Assembly (NCBI GenBank): GCA_029975555.1
Contig: JARKOY010000079.1
Location: 124,001 to 188,000, forward strand
Length of the DNA: 64,000 bases
DNA from: Spirochaetia bacterium
GTDB lineage: Bacteria > Spirochaetota > Spirochaetia > Treponematales > Rectinemataceae
Direction of reading: 5' to 3'
Below the pieces are notes generated by a model that saw only the letters and a list, made by a program, of their open reading frames with translations, ran no database searches and had not been told where the DNA came from. Shown in pieces: positions 44,163 through 53,982 of the stretch (positions are counted from its first letter, which is position 1; each line of letters begins with the position of its first letter). Made by a program: the position numbers and the translations under genes.

Positions 44163-45596
44163 ATGAACGACGACAACGAGATAATTTGGCAAAAAGCGCT
44201 CGAGATCGCGAAATCCCAGGTTCCGGAATCCGAATTCATCATGTGGTTCAGATTGACATACCTCGGATTCGACAACGGGACCATCCATCTGCGTGCGACC
44301 AATACGTTTCTGCGCGATCAGTTTGTAAGAAAATATAGCCAATTCATGAAAGAAATTATCTCGTCCTTGCTAGGCATGCCTGTCGAGCTCTTGGTGGAGG
44401 CACAGGCACTCTCTAAACCGATGGTTCAAACAAGCACGCCTTCCCCCCAGAAACGCGAAACTCCGAAAAACGAAAAGGCGCCCTCTCCTCCGTCGGCCGC
44501 AGAGGACTTTCCGATCGAACCAGCCTACGCGAATTCACCGGTTCGGACGCACGAGCCGCGCTCCAGCAACTTGCAGCCGCGCTATACCTTTGAGAGCTTT
44601 GTGGTGGGAGAAAACAACAACTTTGCCTTCAATGCAGCGACGGCAGTGGCCGAGATGCCAGGGACTTCTTACAATCCGCTCCTCATCTATGGCGGCGTAG
44701 GACTTGGAAAAACACATCTTATGCACGCCATAGGAAACCGAATCATGGAGCGGCATCCGGAACTGCGCATCATCTGTGTGACTGCAGAAGATTTTACGAA
44801 TGAATTCATCAAGACAATCCACGACCGCACGACGAACGACTTCAAGAACAGATACCGCAATATCGACGTCCTGCTCATCGACGACATTCACTTTTTTCAA
44901 AGCAAACACGGCGTTCAGGAAGAATTGTTCCACACCTTCAATGCGCTCTATGATTCGAACAAGCAGCTTGTGTTCACCTGCGACAGACCAGCCTCAGAGC
45001 TGAAGGATTTTTCCGAACGACTCAAAAGTCGCTTCATGATGGGACTCAAGACCGACCTCACGACCCCCGGCTTTGAAACGCGCGCCGCCATTATCCGGAA
45101 GAAACTCGAGCTTTACAAACGAAGCTTCAGCGAAGATGTCATCAATCTCATTGCAAAAAGCATCGAAACCAATGTCCGCGATCTGGATTCCTGCATCAAC
45201 CAGATCATCGCGTATGCCGATCTCATCAAGGTCGAACCAACGTACGAGATCGCACAGAACGTCATCAAGCAGCTGACAAACGCATTCAAACCTCCAGTCA
45301 TCGACGTCTCTTCCATTATAAAAACCGTAGCCGACTACTATAAACTGTCCATCTCCGACCTAAAGGGCAAGAAGCGCAGCAAAAATATCGCCCTTGCCCG
45401 CCAAGTGGCCATGTACATCATCCGCGAGACCACCGATTACTCCACCACGGAGATTGGTGCGGAGTTCAACGGCCGCGACCACACGACCGTCATGCATTCT
45501 TGCCAGAAGATCGAAGACCTCATCAAATTCGACTCTCTCTTCGCCTCTGTCGTCAACCGTCTCATCCAAGACTGCAAAGAACACTCAACGCCCTAA
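44163..45596 (+). CDS. dnaA: chromosomal replication initiator DnaA
   Basis: The 477-residue initiator has domain I (1-85), a Pro/Ser-rich linker (about 86-135) and the AAA+ core with YGGVGLGKTHLMHAIG (Walker A), LLIDDIHFFQ (Walker B) and FTCDRPASEL (sensor 1). Domain IV carries the DNA-binding signature IGAEFNGRDHTTVMHSCQKI. DnaA binds the boxes on both sides of its gene and opens oriC. The start ATG lies just after AGTGC with no strong ribosome site. Confidence 0.98.
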   Translation: MNDDNEIIWQKALEIAKSQVPESEFIMWFRLTYLGFDNGTIHLRATNTFLRDQFVRKYSQFMKEIISSLLGMPVELLVEAQALSKPMVQTSTPSPQKRETPKNEKAPSPPSAAEDFPIEPAYANSPVRTHEPRSSNLQPRYTFESFVVGENNNFAFNAATAVAEMPGTSYNPLLIYGGVGLGKTHLMHAIGNRIMERHPELRIICVTAEDFTNEFIKTIHDRTTNDFKNRYRNIDVLLIDDIHFFQSKHGVQEELFHTFNALYDSNKQLVFTCDRPASELKDFSERLKSRFMMGLKTDLTTPGFETRAAIIRKKLELYKRSFSEDVINLIAKSIETNVRDLDSCINQIIAYADLIKVEPTYEIAQNVIKQLTNAFKPPVIDVSSIIKTVADYYKLSISDLKGKKRSKNIALARQVAMYIIRETTDYSTTEIGAEFNGRDHTTVMHSCQKIEDLIKFDSLFASVVNRLIQDCKEHSTP

Positions 45597-45934
45597 CACC
45601 TGTATTGTTGCAAAGCTGTGGACAACATGGCCATCCTTGTGGAAAAGTCAGAAATCTGTGGAAAAAATGCGGCTACACGCGAATTTCGACACAAGTTTTC
45701 CACAATATTAATCATATACAAAAAAAGCAATTAAATATGTTTTCAACATATTCACTATGCTTACTACTACTATTACTGTCTTATATGTATAATAGACACG
45801 TAGTAAAAGGAAAGAACGGACGGTGTAAAAGAGACAGTCCGTGCTCTTTCTTTGCCTTTTTTTTTCGCATGGGACTGTTTATTTTTATCGCACAAACTGT
45901 TACTATACAGCATCCGCATAGAGGGGGTTTTTCA
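45597..45934 (+). other. oriC: probable origin of replication (oriC)
   Basis: The 338-bp dnaA-dnaN gap contains DnaA boxes TGTGGACAA (45617), TGTGGAAAA (45638 and 45657), TTTTCCACA (45696) and TTTTCAACA (45740). It has AT-rich DNA from 45700 to 45760. At 45761 it has the DnaA-trio-like tract TTACTACTACTATTACTGTC. This matches the unwinding module known from Bacillus: box, spacer, then trios. A weak hairpin (CGGAC at 45817, GTCCG at 45837) and a nine-T run at 45857 precede dnaN and could attenuate read-through. Confidence 0.75.
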
Positions 45935-47035
45935 ATGAGGTTTGTCTGCGATCGGGACACTTTTGCGAAAGAGATAGCGATAGCGCAAGATATTATTGCA
46001 TCAAAAAATGCATTGTCGGTAATGTCGAATGTATACCTTGAAGTCTTAGATTCGAGGCTGTACATAAAAGCCACCGATGCAAAAGTAGGGTTTGAGACCG
46101 AGATACCTATTTCTGAATCAGAACCTGGGTCCCTTACAGTCTTCTGCGATAAGCTTCTGGCCATTACGAATTCGATTCCGGAAGGGGATATGAGCTTTGA
46201 GCAGCATGAGTCGAGCATTGAGATACGGCCACGTTCGAAGAACGTGCGTTTTCAGCTCAAGACGATAGCCGGAGACAAACTTCCCGAAATTCCCCGGATC
46301 GATGAGAAATTCTATTTTCCTCTCCGGGCCCACGACCTCCGTGCAATGATAAGTCAGACACTCTTCTCTGTCTCGAATGATGAAACAAGGTTCTTTATGA
46401 ACGGTGTTTTCATGGAAAAGCTTCCCGACGGAGAGCTGGCGATGGTTGCGACCGACGGCCGAAGGCTCGCGTTCATTTCCACCCAAGAAGCGGATATTCC
46501 AGACTTTCAGGGCGCCATCATTCCTCCCAAGGTTCTCTCCGTGCTTTTGAAACGGGCATCGGACGAAGGCCAGATATTTATGGCGTTCAATGATAAGAAT
46601 GTGTTCTTCCGCTTTGGCAGTTATCTGCTTACGAGCTATCTCATCGAGGGAAAATTTCCGAACTACCAAAAGGTCATACCGAAGGACCACCGCTTCAAAT
46701 TCGTCGTCGGCAGGGACGAGCTGCTGGCCGCCCTCAGGCGCGTATCGCTGTTCGTCGAAAAGTCCAACAAGGTGATATTTAATGTCTCGAGTAGGGGGCT
46801 TGTGCTGGAATCTGAGCAGACGGAACTCGGGGCGGCGCGGGAGGAGCTTGCGTGCGACTATGAAGGCGATGATGTGGTGATTCTCTTGAGTCTGAGGCAT
46901 TTGGAGGATCCTCTTAAGGTCATGGACAGCGAGAAACTGGCGATAGAGTTCAGCGATCCTTCTCGCGCGGTCACCTTGAGACCAGAGCCAGCCTCCAACT
47001 ATTTCCACATCATCATGCCGATGCAGCAGCCATAA
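45935..47035 (+). CDS. dnaN: DNA polymerase III beta clamp
   Basis: The 366-residue sliding clamp begins MRFVCDRDTFAKEIAIAQDI. GAGGGGG lies 9 bases before the ATG, whereas a longer frame starting inside dnaA is not plausible. The family end is FHIIMPMQQP (usual YLIMPMR/Q), and EGKFPNYQKVIP, DGRRLAF and other clamp blocks are present. It encircles DNA and tethers polymerase. It is followed 1 bp later by recF. Confidence 0.97.
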   Translation: MRFVCDRDTFAKEIAIAQDIIASKNALSVMSNVYLEVLDSRLYIKATDAKVGFETEIPISESEPGSLTVFCDKLLAITNSIPEGDMSFEQHESSIEIRPRSKNVRFQLKTIAGDKLPEIPRIDEKFYFPLRAHDLRAMISQTLFSVSNDETRFFMNGVFMEKLPDGELAMVATDGRRLAFISTQEADIPDFQGAIIPPKVLSVLLKRASDEGQIFMAFNDKNVFFRFGSYLLTSYLIEGKFPNYQKVIPKDHRFKFVVGRDELLAALRRVSLFVEKSNKVIFNVSSRGLVLESEQTELGAAREELACDYEGDDVVILLSLRHLEDPLKVMDSEKLAIEFSDPSRAVTLRPEPASNYFHIIMPMQQP

Positions 47036-47036
47036 C

Positions 47037-48155
47037 ATGGCGTTCGAACAGGTGCGGATCGCCCGCTTCAGGAACATCGAAGAGGCTGAACTGCGCCTCG
47101 GAGCGGGCCATATCTTTCTATTGGGGGAAAATGGCCAAGGAAAGACGAATTTTCTCGAGGCTCTTTATTGCCTCAGCTACGGTACTTCTTTCCGGACGCA
47201 CCAGGATCGTGAGCTTATCATGCACGGGGGCTCTGAGTTTTTATTACGAGCTGCCTGGAGTGAAAAGGGCGCCCCGGCAGAGGAGCAGATCAGTCTGAAA
47301 TATTCAAAAGAAGGGCGTAAAGAAGTTCGTCTCAATGAAAAAGTACTCTCCGACAGAAAAGAGCTCGTGGCGCATAATCCGGCAGTGGTATTCTGCCATG
47401 AAGACTTGGCGTTTGCCGCGGGCGTTCCGGAAGAGCGGCGTTTTTTTTTCGATCAGTGTGCGGGAATGCTGTGGCTCGAATACATCGATCTGTTGCGTTT
47501 CTACAGGAGAGTGCTCAAACACCGCAACGTGGCCCTGAAGACCGACACGTTCAGCATACTGGATACACTCGATGAGCAGCTTGCCCTCTATGGCTGTGAA
47601 ATTATGGCTGTACGGAAAAGGCTTTCTCTGTTGTTTGCTCGCCGCTTTCCTGAAAGTTACGAGCGCGTATCCCAGCTGGGAACGGAGATTGCTATCCAAT
47701 ACATGCCGAGCTGGCCGGAAGGAGCCTCAGTGTCGGAGATCATCGAGCTATTGGCACAGCAGCGTCCGAGGGACATCGAGGCGACGACGAGCCTTTCTGG
47801 ACCTCACCGCGACCGGTGGGTCTTTACTCGGGAAGGGCGCAATTTTTCATCCTTTGCGTCCACGGGTCAGCTCCGACTCGCCTCGCTCATTCTGCGCATT
47901 GTACAGGTCCACCTGTATGCAGAGCTCTCGGGCGGCGAGGTGCCGCGGTTTCCTGTGCTTCTGTTGGACGATGTTCTTCTGGAGCTCGATGTTGCCAAGC
48001 GGCGCCGCTTTTTTTCGCTCTTGCCGGATAAGAGCTCGGGAGCACAGGCCGTGTTTACCTTTCTGCCGGAGGAGCCCTGGCACGAGTATGCCGATGAGAC
48101 TACAATAGTCTACAGGGTGAGCAATGGACGATTTTCGTGTGAAGAAGGCCGCTGA
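47037..48155 (+). CDS. recF: DNA replication and repair protein RecF
   Basis: The 372-residue SMC-like ATPase has Walker A GENGQGKTNFLEA (about 30-42), signature FASTGQLRLASLIL (about 275) and Walker B VLLLDDVLLELD (about 305). It helps load RecA at gaps with RecO and RecR. ATG lies 1 bp after the dnaN stop. The 3' end overlaps the DUF721 gene by 32 nt. Confidence 0.95.
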   Translation: MAFEQVRIARFRNIEEAELRLGAGHIFLLGENGQGKTNFLEALYCLSYGTSFRTHQDRELIMHGGSEFLLRAAWSEKGAPAEEQISLKYSKEGRKEVRLNEKVLSDRKELVAHNPAVVFCHEDLAFAAGVPEERRFFFDQCAGMLWLEYIDLLRFYRRVLKHRNVALKTDTFSILDTLDEQLALYGCEIMAVRKRLSLLFARRFPESYERVSQLGTEIAIQYMPSWPEGASVSEIIELLAQQRPRDIEATTSLSGPHRDRWVFTREGRNFSSFASTGQLRLASLILRIVQVHLYAELSGGEVPRFPVLLLDDVLLELDVAKRRRFFSLLPDKSSGAQAVFTFLPEEPWHEYADETTIVYRVSNGRFSCEEGR

Positions 48156-48633
48156 CATTCTCTCCAGATTTTTCGACGAAACGACGCTGCAGGCTGCCGC
48201 GCAGTTCGAAACGGTTCGCTCCACATGGAGGCAGATCGTCGGGCAGCGCCTCGCCGACCATTCGAGGCCTAAAAGTGTGCTGCGCCGCACGCTGCTTATC
48301 GCTGCGGACCATGCCGGCTGGATTCAGCTCCTGCAAATGGACCAAGCGCGGATTCTGGCGCGCATTGCGAAGCATTACCCTGAACTTGAGGTTACAAGTT
48401 TGGCCTTCACTATCGAAGAGCCAAAAGATGTGGCTTCCGCAGGGGCCGCTCTGCTCAAAGGTGCGACGCCTAACCATGCTGCAGTCGAGTGGCCTTCTGC
48501 AACGGGCGGGCAGGAAGCCACACGGGAGATTCCCTCGGCCGGCCAAACCCAGAAACCGCCACTCCCTGAGCCTTTGGAAAAGATTTTTTCGCGGATGCGG
48601 AGAGCTGGCGATGGGCACGCAAAAGGCAATTGA
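48124..48633 (+). CDS. DUF721 / DciA-like protein
   Basis: The 169-residue protein carries a DUF721 domain (about 5-95: RVKKAADILSRFF, VRSTWRQIVGQRLADHSRP, WIQLLQMDQARILARIAKHYPE). A disordered basic tail follows. DUF721/DciA proteins load the replicative helicase in bacteria that lack DnaC/DnaI; the same gene follows recF in treponemes. The start lies in the recF end with GGGTGAG in front. A role as helicase loader is inferred from family and position. Confidence 0.85.
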   Translation: MDDFRVKKAADILSRFFDETTLQAAAQFETVRSTWRQIVGQRLADHSRPKSVLRRTLLIAADHAGWIQLLQMDQARILARIAKHYPELEVTSLAFTIEEPKDVASAGAALLKGATPNHAAVEWPSATGGQEATREIPSAGQTQKPPLPEPLEKIFSRMRRAGDGHAKGN

Positions 48634-48743
48634 CCAAAGGCGCTATTGCAGTCTATACTCCAGCGCCTGATTATGCAATTTTCCGGCTGCAGCGCAAGAA
48701 GTTTAATGTCCTGTGCGGCCGTTTGTGACAAGGAGATTGAATC

Positions 48744-48899
48744 ATGAAACGCACCTATCAGCCGAGCCGAGTCAAGAGGAATAGAAAATTCGGCTTTCGT
48801 GCCCGCATGAAGACAAAGGGCGGCCGACTCGTTCTGAAACGAAGGAGAGCAAAAGGAAGAATCAAGCTCTCTGTCTCCGATGAGAAGAAAAAGTACTGA
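48744..48899 (+). CDS. rpmH: ribosomal protein bL34
   Basis: The 51-residue protein reads [20 protein letters not shown] then [18 protein letters not shown], the standard bL34 signature with a longer acidic/basic tail ([10 protein letters not shown]). AAGGAG precedes the ATG. It is a component of the 50S subunit. The stop lies 20 nt inside rnpA. Confidence 0.97.
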   Translation: MKRTYQPSRVKRNRKFGFRARMKTKGGRLVLKRRRAKGRIKLSVSDEKKKY

Positions 48900-49272
48900 G
48901 AACACCGAATCCGGTATTCAGGAAGAACAGTTTGATCAAAGCTTTCCGAAACACCTCCGTGTAAGGAAGGCGAGAGAAATCGATCGTGTTTTTAAGGATG
49001 GAGCCCGGTTTTCCTGCAAAGGTATGAGGATGCAGGTCCTCCGGACCGGAGGGCAGGAAACTCGGGCGGCATTTATTGCGGTGCGTTCTTTTTCCGGCGC
49101 CGTTGCGCGAAATAGGGCGAAAAGACTGGCGAGGGAATCGTGGCGGCTGCTCCGGCAAGGGGTCAGGCCAGGGTTTGATGTGGTCTTCGTGCTCTATCCC
49201 GGATTTGCGGCACTCTCCGACTGCCGCAGCGCGATGCAGTATCTGCTCCGCAAGGCGGATTTGCTGCGATGA
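48880..49272 (+). CDS. rnpA: ribonuclease P protein component
   Basis: The 130-residue protein has an extended N-terminus (about 25 residues) before [20 protein letters not shown]. The RNR motif is [17 protein letters not shown] (about 76-92). It binds RNase P RNA and helps process tRNA 5' ends. The first ATG overlaps the last 20 nt of rpmH, so translation is likely coupled. A later Met has no better site. Confidence 0.93.
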   Translation: MRRKSTENTESGIQEEQFDQSFPKHLRVRKAREIDRVFKDGARFSCKGMRMQVLRTGGQETRAAFIAVRSFSGAVARNRAKRLARESWRLLRQGVRPGFDVVFVLYPGFAALSDCRSAMQYLLRKADLLR

Positions 49273-49499
49273 ATATCGTGAAGAAAATACTGGCCTTTCC
49301 TCTCTTGGTAGCGATTCGGGCATATCAGATTGTGATTTCGCCGCTGTTTCCTCCTTCGTGCCGCTTTTATCCCACATGTTCTTCCTACTCGTATCAGGCC
49401 ATCAGAAAGTATGGGCCTTTTAGGGGCGTCGTGCTCGCCTTCAAGCGAGTCATTCGCTGTCATCCAGGAAATCCAGGAGGCTATGACCCAGTACCATGA
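49269..49499 (+). CDS. yidD: membrane protein insertion efficiency factor YidD
   Basis: The 76-residue protein has [21 protein letters not shown] and [13 protein letters not shown], the invariant YidD blocks with three Cys. It has an N-terminal amphipathic/hydrophobic helix. It assists YidC/Sec insertion at the inner membrane. It overlaps rnpA by 4 nt and yidC by 4 nt. Confidence 0.96.
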   Translation: MNIVKKILAFPLLVAIRAYQIVISPLFPPSCRFYPTCSSYSYQAIRKYGPFRGVVLAFKRVIRCHPGNPGGYDPVP

Positions 49500-51601
49500 A
49501 CGATATCTTTGATCAACAAACCACTTCGAAAGAAGATCGCCGCCGCACGGTGCTCGCGGTTGTCCTGTCCACCATCGTCGTCAGCGTCGGTTTTATGGTG
49601 CAGAATGCGCTGTTTCCGCCATCGGAGCAACAGCAGAGCGCGCAAGTATCCGCTCAGACAGGTTCACAGGAGACGGCGCTTCCTGCCCAGAGCAGCAAGA
49701 CAACCCTTCCGGCCGTGCTACCCGCCCCCACCGAGAGTTCTACAGCGGCTAGCATCATACCCGTTCCTGCCCAAGAACAGAAATATGTAGTCGAAACGGA
49801 TGTAGTCCGTGCGACCTTCACCAACGCGGGTGGAGAGCTCGTCTCGCTCACGCTGAAGAAGCACAGGGACATGAGCGATTCCCGCGGGGGCGTCGATATG
49901 GTCGTGCCGGGATCGGAGGGCTCAGACGGCCTCTCTCTCTCGTTCGGTCCTGCGCTTTCCCCCATGCGCGAGCTCATGAACACGCAATACCTCGATGAAA
50001 ACAAGCATACGATTGCCTTTTCGCGCATGTTCGAAGCGCCCATGGCGGGCAGCGAACAAAAAGTACCCTTTGTCTTGAAGAAAGTCTTTTCGTTCAATGA
50101 GGGCGAGTACATGTTCGGCCTTGCGGTGAGCATCGAACAGCCGGACGGTAAGCCCATTGTGCTCGGATCCAACGGCGTCGCGTACCGCATCGACTTGGGG
50201 CCGCAGATCGGCCCTCGCTTCGATCAGCTGCCCAAGAATGCGGATTATCGGAAATATATCGCCGAGGTTAACGGCAAGAAGAAAATCGAGAATCCGAAGG
50301 CCAATACGGCCACCACCATCGCACCGAGCGCGAGTTGGCTCTCGATGTCGGGCAAATATTTTGCATTTATCGCCGTGCCGAAGGCTCCCCTTTCCAGCTA
50401 TCAAATCGAAACGAGCCAGGACCCGCTCATCAAGCAGACCAATACGCTTGGACTTCTGCGCAGTTCTTTCTCCGGGGCTTCGACCACCGACACCTATTAT
50501 TTCTATTTCGGGCCGAAGACATCGGGCGAGCTCGGCAAATACGAATATGCCGATAAAAATGGTTTTGGCCTGTCCAACCTCAAGCTGGAAGACGCCATGG
50601 AGGGATCGGGAATCCTTGGGTGGCTCGAAAGTATTCTCAAATTTCTCCTCAATCTTTTCTACAGCCTCATTCCGAACTATGGCGTGGCCATTATTCTGGT
50701 CACCGTGCTGATCAAGGCGCTGTTCTTTCCGCTCACGAAGAAGAGCTCTCTCTCCACGGCGAGGATGGCGGAGCTGCAGCCCAAGATGCAGGAGCTGCAG
50801 GCGAAGTACAAGAACAATCCGCAGAAGCTCAATCAGGAGATGGCCGAGTTTTACAAGCGCGAGAATTACAACCCCATGTCCGGTTGTCTGCCCCTGCTCA
50901 TCCAATTTCCGCTGTTCATCGCGATGTACAATCTTTTCAACAATCATTTCGATCTTCGGGGAGCGATGTTCATCCCCGGATGGATCAACGACCTTTCTTT
51001 GCCGGAAAGTATCGTGAATTTTGGCAATTTCAGGGTGCCGATCGTCGGTTGGAATGATCTGAGGGCCTTGCCCATCATTTATCTGTTTAGCCAGCTTTTG
51101 TATGGCAAGTTCACTCAGTCGCCTCAGAGTGCGCAGCCGAACAGTCAGCAGGCCGGCCAGATGAAATTGATGATGTACGGCATGCCGATCATGTTCTTTT
51201 TCATCCTCTACGACGTACCCGCAGGTCTTCTGATCTACTGGATCGTCAACAACATCATCACTATTGCTCAGCAGATGGTCATCAACGACCTTATGAAGAA
51301 ACACAAGATCGGTGGCCGCACGGCCGGGCTAGCCGGTGTTGAAGGGCAGAAAGGCGGCACGGGAGGAAGTGCGGTCGCTGCAGCTCCTTCCAAGCTTGCG
51401 GCCGGCAAGAGTTCGGCGGTCGATACGAGGGCAAGACCGAGTGGTCGAGATGCCTCGCAGGAAACCTTTTCTGAAAAAGTGACCAGATGGCTTGAAGCGA
51501 AGGCTGGCGAGGCAGAAAAAGGGGCCAAGTCCGGTTCAAAGGGAGGAGGGCCCGTCTCTTCAAAGGCTTCCAGAGGCCGCAAAAACAGTCCTAAACGATA
51601 A
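49496..51601 (+). CDS. yidC: membrane protein insertase YidC
   Basis: The 701-residue protein is longer than most. It has TM1 at about 18-38, a Gln/Ser-rich linker and a periplasmic beta-sandwich P1 domain (about 95-370). The conserved five-span core (about 390-610) reads [40 protein letters not shown] and [21 protein letters not shown]-terminal tail of about 90 residues is Ala/Gly/Lys/Ser-rich and strongly basic, likely a ribosome-binding extension. It acts alone or with Sec to insert membrane proteins. Confidence 0.96.
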   Translation: MNDIFDQQTTSKEDRRRTVLAVVLSTIVVSVGFMVQNALFPPSEQQQSAQVSAQTGSQETALPAQSSKTTLPAVLPAPTESSTAASIIPVPAQEQKYVVETDVVRATFTNAGGELVSLTLKKHRDMSDSRGGVDMVVPGSEGSDGLSLSFGPALSPMRELMNTQYLDENKHTIAFSRMFEAPMAGSEQKVPFVLKKVFSFNEGEYMFGLAVSIEQPDGKPIVLGSNGVAYRIDLGPQIGPRFDQLPKNADYRKYIAEVNGKKKIENPKANTATTIAPSASWLSMSGKYFAFIAVPKAPLSSYQIETSQDPLIKQTNTLGLLRSSFSGASTTDTYYFYFGPKTSGELGKYEYADKNGFGLSNLKLEDAMEGSGILGWLESILKFLLNLFYSLIPNYGVAIILVTVLIKALFFPLTKKSSLSTARMAELQPKMQELQAKYKNNPQKLNQEMAEFYKRENYNPMSGCLPLLIQFPLFIAMYNLFNNHFDLRGAMFIPGWINDLSLPESIVNFGNFRVPIVGWNDLRALPIIYLFSQLLYGKFTQSPQSAQPNSQQAGQMKLMMYGMPIMFFFILYDVPAGLLIYWIVNNIITIAQQMVINDLMKKHKIGGRTAGLAGVEGQKGGTGGSAVAAAPSKLAAGKSSAVDTRARPSGRDASQETFSEKVTRWLEAKAGEAEKGAKSGSKGGGPVSSKASRGRKNSPKR

Positions 51602-51633
51602 ATAATCGCATCTTTCTATGAGGAGCGTCTCAG

Positions 51634-52341
51634 ATGATATATGAATTTGAAGGAAAGACCGAGCGAGAGGCCATAGAGCTCGCCGCTCAGGAACTTGGTC
51701 TGGATACCAGTTCGTTCGATGTGGAAATTATCGAAAGTCAGGGGGGCGGCTTGTTCAAAAAAGGAAAAGTGCGCATCCGGGTGCACACAAAGGATGCATC
51801 CTTTCCCGTTGCGGAAGAAGAGCATCCTGCCCCGGAAGGTGAAGCCGCAGAACCACGACGACACGTTGAGCCGATCCCGATGGAGGATTTTGAGCGCAAG
51901 ATGATCGAGTGGACAAAAGAAGTCATCTCTCGGATGGGGTATACTGCCGAGGTGTCGGTGGCCTTTCGGGAACCCAAAAAGCTCGGCCTGCGCATCGACA
52001 CCGAGTCCGCCTCGATTCTGATCGGCAAGAAAGGGCGGAACATCGATGCCCTTCAGCTTCTGTGCAATGTATATGCGGGCACGCTCGGCCACAGCGATAT
52101 CAAGGTCGTGCTCGATTCGGAAAATTACCGCCTGAGGAGAGAGGAAGCGCTGGTGAAGATTGCCTACGAGACTGCGGAAGAGGTGCGGCGCACGGGCCGT
52201 TCGGTCTTGCTCGAGCCGATGAACCCCTTCGAGCGGCGAATAATCCACACCACGCTCAACGACATCATCGACATCGAAACCAAGAGCGAAGGCGAGGGCC
52301 TCATGAAGCAGGTGCGAGTCATGATGAAGGGAAGGAAGTAG
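51634..52341 (+). CDS. jag: RNA-binding protein Jag/KhpB
   Basis: The protein has 235 residues. A Jag-N domain (1-55: IYEFEGKTEREAIELAAQEL) is followed by an acidic linker, KH (about 110-150: LIGKKGRNIDALQLLCN) and R3H (about 165-230: MNPFERRIIHTTLNDIIDIET). It binds RNA and usually partners KhpA in controlling cell division and elongation. The location after yidC is the classic one. GAGGAG precedes the start and a strong terminator follows. Confidence 0.94.
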   Translation: MIYEFEGKTEREAIELAAQELGLDTSSFDVEIIESQGGGLFKKGKVRIRVHTKDASFPVAEEEHPAPEGEAAEPRRHVEPIPMEDFERKMIEWTKEVISRMGYTAEVSVAFREPKKLGLRIDTESASILIGKKGRNIDALQLLCNVYAGTLGHSDIKVVLDSENYRLRREEALVKIAYETAEEVRRTGRSVLLEPMNPFERRIIHTTLNDIIDIETKSEGEGLMKQVRVMMKGRK

Positions 52342-52370
52342 CGCATCTGGCGCTGCGACCGAAAAAAGAA

Positions 52371-52404
52371 AGGCGCCCCGGTTGAGCACCGGAGCGCCTT
52401 TTTT
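52371..52404 (+). terminator. rho-independent terminator of the rpmH-jag operon
   Basis: AGGCGCCCCGG, TTGAGCA, CCGGAGCGCCT, then six T residues. Confidence 0.92.
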
Positions 52405-52490
52405 AAAGCAAGCGCGTGATTCTGCGCTGCATCTTAATTCAATAAAATTTTATCTTATCTTGTTGTGGCAAATAGTTATACACTTTTACC

Positions 52491-52520
52491 TTGACCATCC
52501 GTAAAAACTAGTGGTAGTAT
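52491..52520 (+). promoter_or_regulatory. sigma-70-type promoter of the rnf operon
   Basis: TTGACC (-35), 18-bp spacer, TAGTAT (-10). The predicted start is about 90 bp before rnfC. AT-rich sequence precedes it. Confidence 0.7.
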
Positions 52521-52620
52521 AGAACGATTTTGTTACATTTTCCAACATTTTACATTGAATGCGAAGAGGCACGTCTTCTTCGCAGAATCAGAGTTAATCT
52601 TCAAAGGAGACCTTTCTACT

Positions 52621-53982
52621 ATGTCAATCAAGACATTCAAAGGCGGCGTACATCCGCCCGAGAGAAAGGACCGCTCGCAGAATATGCCGATTGAGAAGGT
52701 AGCATCGGTACCGCAGGTCGTGATTCCTGTCAATCAGCATTTCGGCGCCCCGATTCAACCTCTCGTCAAGGTCGGTGAGTACGTGAAGGCTGGGCAGAAG
52801 ATTGCGGATGCCGAAGGCCGCATGACCGTGCCGGTGCACGCATCGGTCGCTGGTGTGGTAAAGAAGATTGAGCCGCGCATGCAGTCGAACAACCTTGAGG
52901 GCCTGTGCATTGTGATCGAGCCGAAAGAGCCTCCGGAAGGCGAATCGGCGCAGGAATTCATGCCGCCATTGGATCCTTTTGCAGTGTCAAAAGAAGAGGC
53001 CCTCGCGCGCATCCGCGCCGCGGGCATCGTCGGCATGGGCGGAGCCGGGTTCCCCGCGCACGTCAAGCTTGCCCCCACGAAGCCGATCTTGTGCGTCATC
53101 GCAAACGCGGCCGAGTGCGAGCCGTACCTCACGATCGACGAGCGAACCCTCATCGAAACACCCGAGAAGGTCGTCGACGGCGTGGCCATTGTGATGAAGA
53201 CGGTCAATGCGCCTGAGGGCGTCATTGCCATTGAAGAGAACAAAAAGCATGCGATTCCATATGTGCAGAAAGCGATAGAGGCGAACCCTCAGGTCAAAGC
53301 GGGCATGAAGATACGCATTCAGGAGCTTAGGACCAAGTACCCGCAGGGCGGTGAAAAGATGCTCATCACCGCGATCACCGGCAAACAGGTGCCCTCGGGT
53401 GGGCTGCCCATGGATGTCGGCTGTGTGGTGTCGAATGTGGGTACGCTCTGCGCGATTGTGGACGCCTTCCGGCAAGGAAAGCCGCTCATCGAGCGAGGAT
53501 TCACGGTGACTGGAGGTGCCTGCAAGACGCCCAAGAACCTGGTCGCCCCGATCGGCACCCTGGTGTCGGATTTGGCGAAGGCCGGCGTTGTGGAAATCGA
53601 CGAGGATGCTCTCGGCAAGGTAATTTTTGGCGGACCGATGATGGGCGTGGCCCTTCCGAGCTATGAAATTCCGGTGCAGAAGAATACTTCCGGCGTCCTC
53701 CTCATGAGTAAACAAGAAGCCGTGCAGTATGAAGAGCAAACCTGTATCCGCTGCGGGCGCTGCATCCGCGCATGTCCGACCTCGATCTCCCCTGCCCTCC
53801 TCGCGATCGCCATTGAAAGCGGCAACTACGCGGAGGCGGAAAAGATCGGTCTTTTGGACTGCATCGAGTGCGGCACGTGCTCCTTCGTCTGTCCTGCGCA
53901 CCGGCACCTCGTGCAGCGTTTCAGGGTCGGCAAGCAGGTGCTGCGTGCGCTAAAACAGAAGGAGGCCCAGAATGTCAGATAA
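52621..53982 (+). CDS. rnfC: Rnf electron transport complex subunit C
   Basis: The 453-residue subunit begins MSIKTFKGGVHPPERKD after AAAGGAG. A biotinyl-like fold lies near 30-95, the FMN/NADH-binding region has GMGGAGFPAHVK (about 140) and ANAAECEPYLT, and two [4Fe-4S] motifs are CIRCGRCIRACP (about 376) and CIECGTCSFVCP. It is the NADH-facing peripheral subunit of a membrane pump that couples ferredoxin oxidation to NAD+ reduction and Na+/H+ export. It is the first gene of rnfCDGEAB, the order also found in Clostridia. Confidence 0.96.
   Translation: MSIKTFKGGVHPPERKDRSQNMPIEKVASVPQVVIPVNQHFGAPIQPLVKVGEYVKAGQKIADAEGRMTVPVHASVAGVVKKIEPRMQSNNLEGLCIVIEPKEPPEGESAQEFMPPLDPFAVSKEEALARIRAAGIVGMGGAGFPAHVKLAPTKPILCVIANAAECEPYLTIDERTLIETPEKVVDGVAIVMKTVNAPEGVIAIEENKKHAIPYVQKAIEANPQVKAGMKIRIQELRTKYPQGGEKMLITAITGKQVPSGGLPMDVGCVVSNVGTLCAIVDAFRQGKPLIERGFTVTGGACKTPKNLVAPIGTLVSDLAKAGVVEIDEDALGKVIFGGPMMGVALPSYEIPVQKNTSGVLLMSKQEAVQYEEQTCIRCGRCIRACPTSISPALLAIAIESGNYAEAEKIGLLDCIECGTCSFVCPAHRHLVQRFRVGKQVLRALKQKEAQNVR

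Noticed and set aside
45500-45934. Upstream extension of dnaN beginning inside dnaA
   Set aside because: The extra 145 codons cross the DnaA boxes and are not clamp-like; the family start is at 45935.
49922-51304. Long antisense frame of about 460 codons opposite yidC
   Set aside because: It mirrors the GC-rich third positions of yidC, has no family motif and no ribosome site. The sense strand is an unmistakable YidC.
52461-52482. Second sigma-54-like site (TGGCA) before rnfC
   Set aside because: No TTGC at the required distance; a sigma-70 promoter at 52491 explains transcription.
52555-52620. Extended start of rnfC
   Set aside because: AAAGGAG and the family N-terminus place the start at 52621.
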